From assembly GCA_026981825.1 (NCBI GenBank), contig JALSID010000442.1, positions 1-36,834 of the forward strand: a stretch of 36,834 nt of DNA, written 5' to 3'. Within the stretch, counting starts at the first letter, position 1, and the number at the start of each line of letters is the position of its first letter. Source of the DNA: Planctomycetota bacterium. GTDB lineage: Bacteria; Planctomycetota; Planctomycetia; JALXBF01. This document shows, one piece after another, positions 32,758-36,834 of the stretch. Position numbers and translations under genes: made by a program. Under the pieces are notes generated by a model that worked only from the letters and a program-made list of their open reading frames with translations, was not told the origin of the DNA and did not search any database.

Positions 32758-34521
32758 GTGGGCGAAGTAGCCTCTGTTCCGTCGATCCTGGCTGAATACG
32801 TGCGAGAAACCGCAAGATGGCTCGAACCCAGCGACACGGTCTGGTGCTGGGGGACCGATGAAGAAGCGGGGCTGCTGTCCGAAGAACTGGCACAGACAGG
32901 GCGGTGGATCCCGTGCAATCCGGACTATTATCCCAACTGCTTCGTGTACAGGAGTGACCCGAGCGATGTGGCTCGGACCGAAAAGAGCACGTACATCGTT
33001 ACCGCCGATCCTGAAGAAGCGGGGCCAAACAACAACTGGATGTCGCCACGCGAAGCCCGTGAACGGGTGTGGAGTCTATTCCAGGGGGCCATGCGGGGGA
33101 AGACAATGTATGTCGTGCCCTACCTGATGGGGCCTCCTGATTCTCCGTTTGCGCGGGCAGGTGTGGAGCTTACTGACAGCCCCTATGTCGTCCTGTCCAT
33201 GCGCATCATGACCCGCGTTGGTGCTGTTGCGCTCCAGCACATCGAGAGCACGGGCGATTTTGTGCGCGGTGTCCACGCTCTCAAGGATCTCGATCCGGCG
33301 AACCGGTACATCCTTCACTGGCCGCGGGAAAAAGAGATCTGGAGCATCAACACGGGGTACGGTGGCAATGCACTGCTGGGCAAGAAGTGCTTCGGGCTCC
33401 GGATTGCGAGCTGGTTGGCCAAGCAGGAGGGGTGGCTGGCGGAACATATGCTCATTCTGGGGATCGAATTCCCGGACGGGCAGACCCATTACGTCGCAGC
33501 GGCCTTTCCGAGCGCTTGTGGCAAGACGAACCTGGCCATGCTCGTTCCGCCCCGACGATACACGGGTTTCAAGGTGTGGACGGTGGGGGACGACATCGCC
33601 TGGATTCGACCGGGCGAAGATGGTCGGCTTTGGGCCGTTAACCCTGAGGCCGGCTTTTTTGGCGTGCTGAAGGGGACGAACCCTCGAACGAATCCGCGTG
33701 CGATGGCAACATTCCAGAAGAACAGCATTTTCACCAACACGGGGCTAACTCCGGACCGGTGTCCGTGGTGGGAGGGGCTCACCGACGCGCCGCCTGAAGG
33801 TACGTTCGACTGGCAGGGGCGACCGTGGCAGCCTGGGGCAGGACCGGTAGCACACCCGAATGCGCGGTTCACGGCGCCGGCACGGCAGTGTCCATCCATC
33901 GCTCCCAACTGGGAGGATCCCCAAGGCGTGCCGCTCACCGCCATTCTCTTCGGCGGACGACGCAAGTCGGTGGCACCCCTCGTCTACGAGGCTTTCGACT
34001 GGGAACATGGCGTTTTTGTGGGAGCAACGATGGCATCCGAGACGACCGCGGCCCAGTCGGGAGCTGTAGGGGTCGTTCGTCGCGATCCGATGGCGATGCT
34101 TCCCTTCTGTGGCTACAACATGGCCGACTATTTTCGCCACTGGATCGAGATGGGCCGACGCATTACTCGACCCCCGCGAATCTTCCACGTCAACTGGTTC
34201 CGCACTGACGAGCAGGGCCGGTTTCTGTGGCCGGGGTTTGGAGAAAACTTCCGCGTACTGCTTTGGATCCTGGCTCGCTGTGCCGGGCAGGCCGAGGCCA
34301 GGCCCACAGCGATCGGATACGTTCCCCCACCGACGGCTCTCGACCTGGCCGACCTTGCGATGAGCCCCGGCCAGGTCGAGCAGTTGCTCAGCGTCTCGCA
34401 CGAAGAGTGGAGGCGCGAGGCGGACGAGATCGAGCAGTTTCTGGCCCGATTCGGCAGTCGGCTCCCCAAGGAGATTTCCCATCAGTTGTCCGCCTTGCGC
34501 CGCCGGTTGGCAGCGGGGTGA
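32758..34521 (+). CDS. pckG: Phosphoenolpyruvate carboxykinase (GTP)
   Basis: GTP-dependent PEPCK converts oxaloacetate to PEP and CO2, the entry step of gluconeogenesis, in the cytosol. The 587-residue product has the family motifs: NPDYYPNCFVYRSDP, the P-loop FPSACGKTNLAM (Cys254, Lys256), VGDDIAWI (metal site), NPEAGFFGVLKGTN, MASETTAAQSGAVGVVRRDPMAMLPFCGYNMADYF and FHVNWFRTDEQGRFLWPGFGENFRVL. The ACGKTN loop with its reactive Cys and the absence of the ATP-type sequence identify the GTP class. The GTG at 32758 is chosen because GGGGAAG precedes it. The open frame reaches a TTG at 32515 inside the lipoprotein gene, but that extension has no homology. Confidence 0.96.
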   Translation: MGEVASVPSILAEYVRETARWLEPSDTVWCWGTDEEAGLLSEELAQTGRWIPCNPDYYPNCFVYRSDPSDVARTEKSTYIVTADPEEAGPNNNWMSPREARERVWSLFQGAMRGKTMYVVPYLMGPPDSPFARAGVELTDSPYVVLSMRIMTRVGAVALQHIESTGDFVRGVHALKDLDPANRYILHWPREKEIWSINTGYGGNALLGKKCFGLRIASWLAKQEGWLAEHMLILGIEFPDGQTHYVAAAFPSACGKTNLAMLVPPRRYTGFKVWTVGDDIAWIRPGEDGRLWAVNPEAGFFGVLKGTNPRTNPRAMATFQKNSIFTNTGLTPDRCPWWEGLTDAPPEGTFDWQGRPWQPGAGPVAHPNARFTAPARQCPSIAPNWEDPQGVPLTAILFGGRRKSVAPLVYEAFDWEHGVFVGATMASETTAAQSGAVGVVRRDPMAMLPFCGYNMADYFRHWIEMGRRITRPPRIFHVNWFRTDEQGRFLWPGFGENFRVLLWILARCAGQAEARPTAIGYVPPPTALDLADLAMSPGQVEQLLSVSHEEWRREADEIEQFLARFGSRLPKEISHQLSALRRRLAAG

Positions 34522-34635
34522 GCAGCCGGGTTACGGTGCTGAGCCGGTTTGCTGCGGCGAATTACTCCGCCGTTCAATCGGGCGGCTCTGCTTCAATGCG
34601 ACTGCGAACCCGGTGGCACGGCCAGCAGGGGGGTG

Positions 34636-35148
34636 TCAATTCAGCAGAGGAAGCAAGTGGTGGGCCAGGATCACCGCAACGATCGCCGCGGACATGAACA
34701 TCAGCAGGCTGACGGCGGCGGCGCCGAGTTCCACCGCGGCCGTGACTTGCTTGGGGGCGCTGGGGGCCAGAGCCCGTCCAAGGGACCGAATCGAGCCCAG
34801 CCAGAATTCCCCCCCAATCCGAGCGCCTACCCCGGCAAGGACAAGGCACCATTCCAGGTAGGAGAGTTCCAGCACGCACGCGATTGTCAGGGTGATGATC
34901 GCAAGGAAGAGGTGGAAGACCAGACGCGAGTCCTGTCGGAACGCCCGCTTGATCCCGCGCAGGGCAAGGGTCCAGCCGGGTTCGCGTAACATGGCCGCGA
35001 CCGGCGCCGGTACGGGGGAAGCGCCCGGATCCGTGTTGGGGAGGTTGTCCCGGTCGGTGGCTGCCGTGCCCACCCGCGCTCCGGTCTGTGGTGGCCCGTC
35101 CACGCGAACGAGGAGACCGCTTCTGTTCTCGTAACTCCTTGCTTCCAT
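34636..35148 (-). CDS. DgkA-like (diacylglycerol kinase family) membrane protein with altered active site
   Basis: This is a 170-residue protein. The last ~115 residues align with the three-helix prokaryotic diacylglycerol kinase: ALRGIKRAFRQDSRLVFHL (first amphipathic part), LSYLEWCLVLAGVGARIGGEF, then two hydrophobic stretches, ending AIVAVILAHHL. Active DgkA carries E-L-L-N-T-A-I-E. The equivalent here is EFWLGSIR, keeping the first Glu but losing the Asn and the metal-binding second Glu. Catalysis is therefore doubtful. About 50 N-terminal residues, Arg/Pro-rich and probably disordered, precede the core. The start is uncertain: ATG 35148 has GAGG ten bases upstream, and an ATG at 35196 is also in frame. 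The gene converges with the PEPCK gene. Confidence 0.75.
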   Translation of the reverse strand: MEARSYENRSGLLVRVDGPPQTGARVGTAATDRDNLPNTDPGASPVPAPVAAMLREPGWTLALRGIKRAFRQDSRLVFHLFLAIITLTIACVLELSYLEWCLVLAGVGARIGGEFWLGSIRSLGRALAPSAPKQVTAAVELGAAAVSLLMFMSAAIVAVILAHHLLPLLN

Positions 35149-35645
35149 GTTGCCAGGGCCTCTTTGCCACGATACAGGCCGTCGGAACCGTAACATACCG
35201 GCACCTTGCTTAACCGAACGGTCCGCTTTTGTACACCGCAACTGAACGGGGGCGACCGCGCCCCAAGAGCCTCTCTTACGGCGGCCTGCTCGGGTGCGCC
35301 GGCAGCTCTTTCCGTACGCAGCGACGCCCATGAAGGTGAAGCTTGCCCTTCGCTCCAGAAGATTGACCCCCTCATTGAGTTCTCGGCAATATCTTCCTGT
35401 TTTGTCCTCCGCAGACCGGCAGTACAGACAGCACCGGAGCGTTCGGCATGGCAACGGTCATGTACCGGCCCCTTCCGGTGGGGAACGTGATCCAGTCGCT
35501 GCCCGTAGCGAGCAAGAGCGTCCCCGGTTGTCAGGCATTTGCTTCAACGTTGAGCCGGCCGGCATCCCGGAGGCGTCTGTCGGTTCGGCCGTTGGGGGTG
35601 TAGGATGAAGCGGTCGAGCGGTTCGAGCGTGCAGTGAGACAACCG
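35149..35645. other. Divergent spacer without a recognised gene
   Basis: About 500 bases lie here between the leftward DgkA-like gene and the rightward dehydrogenase. The open frames here are extensions or shadows of neighbours and show no signatures. Promoters for both genes are expected here but none could be picked out. Confidence 0.4.
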
Positions 35646-36746
35646 ATGCGTGTGCTGCTCCTGAAGCCGGGGACGGAGGAGATCCGCTTGGGCGAGCGGC
35701 CGTTGCCACGGCTGGTCTCGCCTCGAAGCGTTCGGGTCCAGGTGCTGGACGTGGGCATCTGCGGCACGGACCGTGAACAAGCGGCCGGACAGTTGGGTAA
35801 GGCCCCAAGGGGGAGCGAGTGGCTCGTGCCGGGCCACGAGATGCTGGGGCGGGTGATGGACGTCGGAAACGCTGTTCGGCGCGTGCGGGGCGGGGATCTC
35901 GTCGTGCTTACGGTGCGCCGCGGCTGTTCGCGTTGCGTGGCCTGCAAGAACGGTCGCCCGGATCTGTGCGAGAGCGGCCAGTACTGTGACCGGGGCGTCG
36001 TTGGTATGGACGGGTTCCAGGCGCAGGTTGTGGTGGACAACGAGGACGTTGCGATCCGCGTGCCGAGAAGGCTAAGGCCAGTTGGCGTCTTATGCGAACC
36101 GTTCTCAGTAGTTGAAAAGGCGATCGACCAGGTTGATCGAATCCAGCGCTCGCGTGTGCCCTGGCTGAGGGGGAGCCGGCAGTGGTTGCGCGGGCGGCCC
36201 TGTCTCGTGGTGGGCTTGGGCCCAATCGGTTTGCTCGCGGCCATGCTCCTTACGTTGAAGGGCGCTAAAGTAACCGGCATCGACCGGCTCCCTTGCGACC
36301 ATCCGCGTGTTCGCTGGTTTCGCGAGCTGGGCGGGAACTACGTGCAGGGCTGGGACGTTCTGGGCGGCGCGACGGATCTGTACGACGTCATTGTCGAGGC
36401 TGCCGGTGCGACCGATCGCTTCGCCGACCAGGTTCGACTCCTGGCGCGAAACGGGATCCTCGCCTACGTGGGCAACGCGTGTAAGACAGCATCTGAGGAG
36501 GGAGATGCTTATGGTTTGTTGCGTCACCTGGTCATCGGCAACAAGGTGGTGGTCGGCATCGTGAACGCTGGACGCGAGCACTATCGAGCAGCGCTTCGGG
36601 ACCTGGGATGCGCCGTGCAACTGTGGGGGATGGACTTCGTCGCTCGTTTAATCACCCATCGTGTCCCTCCGGAAGACGCAATCGAGTTGCTACGGGCGCC
36701 GCGGGACGGCGAGATCAAAGCAGTCATAGGTTGGGGGGAAGAGTAG
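35646..36746 (+). CDS. Glucose 1-dehydrogenase-type zinc MDR oxidoreductase
   Basis: This is a 366-residue medium-chain dehydrogenase. Catalytic zinc ligands are Cys39 (GICGTD), His64 and Glu65 (VPGHEMLG), with Glu151 in LCEPF. The structural zinc lobe is Cys94, Cys97, Cys100 and Cys108 (CSRCVACKNGRPDLC). VVGLGPIGLLAAMLL at ~187-200 binds NAD(P). The GICGTDRE start, the LCEPFSVVEKA segment and the late GNKVVVGIVNAGREHY match Sulfolobus/Thermoplasma-type glucose dehydrogenases, which oxidise glucose or galactose to the lactone. Substrate and cofactor preference are not determined. ATG 35646 is preferred over a GTG at 35634. The gene ends 88 bases before the window edge. Confidence 0.9.
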   Translation: MRVLLLKPGTEEIRLGERPLPRLVSPRSVRVQVLDVGICGTDREQAAGQLGKAPRGSEWLVPGHEMLGRVMDVGNAVRRVRGGDLVVLTVRRGCSRCVACKNGRPDLCESGQYCDRGVVGMDGFQAQVVVDNEDVAIRVPRRLRPVGVLCEPFSVVEKAIDQVDRIQRSRVPWLRGSRQWLRGRPCLVVGLGPIGLLAAMLLTLKGAKVTGIDRLPCDHPRVRWFRELGGNYVQGWDVLGGATDLYDVIVEAAGATDRFADQVRLLARNGILAYVGNACKTASEEGDAYGLLRHLVIGNKVVVGIVNAGREHYRAALRDLGCAVQLWGMDFVARLITHRVPPEDAIELLRAPRDGEIKAVIGWGEE

Positions 36747-36834
36747 CTGGGTCTGCATGCTGTCCGATGCGATGGGTTGGGCCGCGGGATTGTCTTCGGG
36801 GGGGCGGTTGCAGGGGACAAGCGGCTGAGTGGGG

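Noticed and set aside
1..36834. CRISPR arrays, insertion sequences, integrases or prophage genes.
   Set aside because: No regularly spaced palindromic repeats, no transposase or recombinase motifs and no terminal inverted repeats were seen. The only arrays are coding repeats.

Overview
The window is a GC-rich, moderately gene-dense piece of a bacterial chromosome. It most likely comes from a planctomycete (phylum Planctomycetota). The evidence is a Cys-rich YTV-repeat protein of the planctomycete cell-wall type, a Ser/Thr kinase with zinc ribbons and FHA modules, an excisionase-type HTH protein with a long acidic tail and one membrane anchor, a site-2 protease with a C-terminal helical tail, and many long unassigned spacers. 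A tungsten-type aldehyde:ferredoxin oxidoreductase and a GTP-dependent PEP carboxykinase hint at a thermophilic, partly anaerobic member such as Thermogutta relatives. That last step is inference. There are no phage genes, insertion sequences or CRISPR arrays.

Layout. 1-1824: a toxin-antitoxin-like pair, with an unusually large antitoxin-like protein followed by a PIN-domain toxin broken by an in-frame TAA. 2101-3216 (-): agmatine deiminase family. 4182-4255 (-): tRNA-Arg(CCG). 4673-8091 (+): HTH/acidic membrane protein and M50 protease. 8149-12598 (-): duplicated ABC-2 permease, MBL-fold hydrolase, a small protein and purC. 13236-14693 (+): GH10-like barrel protein lacking the usual acid/base motif. 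15038-17840 (+): exported peroxiredoxin with an in-frame UGA at its catalytic position, then hemH and hemE, ending in a 13-bp hairpin. 17935-19293 (-): YTV-repeat protein. 19617-20285 (-): methyltransferase. 20398-23548 (+): aldehyde ferredoxin oxidoreductase and a ferredoxin-NADP reductase-like flavoprotein. 23786-31436 (-): ACT-ACT-GlnE fusion, then a three-gene group of GT-C membrane protein, FHA kinase and class V aminotransferase. 31797-34521 (+): M14 lipoprotein peptidase and PEP carboxykinase. 34636-35148 (-): DgkA-like membrane protein. 35646-36746 (+): glucose-dehydrogenase-type MDR enzyme.

The strongest observation is the peroxiredoxin at 15038-15634. A UGA lies exactly where the TPGC motif should have its peroxidatic cysteine. 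The frame stays open for another 107 sense codons that complete the thioredoxin fold. A stem-loop of 7-8 bp starts 14 nt after the UGA, and its apical loop lies at the distance expected of a bacterial SECIS. This reads as a selenoprotein, and it is split into two pieces if UGA is treated as stop. Second-tier observations are the ACT-ACT-GlnE chimera with an altered metal-binding motif, the broken PIN toxin beside its intact partner, the DgkA-like protein without key polar residues, and the kinase with three FHA-like modules translationally coupled to a membrane glycosyltransferase.

Metabolic themes are heme synthesis through protoporphyrin (hemE, hemH), purine synthesis (purC), gluconeogenesis (PEPCK), sugar oxidation (Gdh), low-potential aldehyde oxidation (AOR plus flavoprotein), nitrogen control (GlnE-like) and envelope functions (YTV protein, M14 lipoprotein, DgkA-like protein, GT-C protein).
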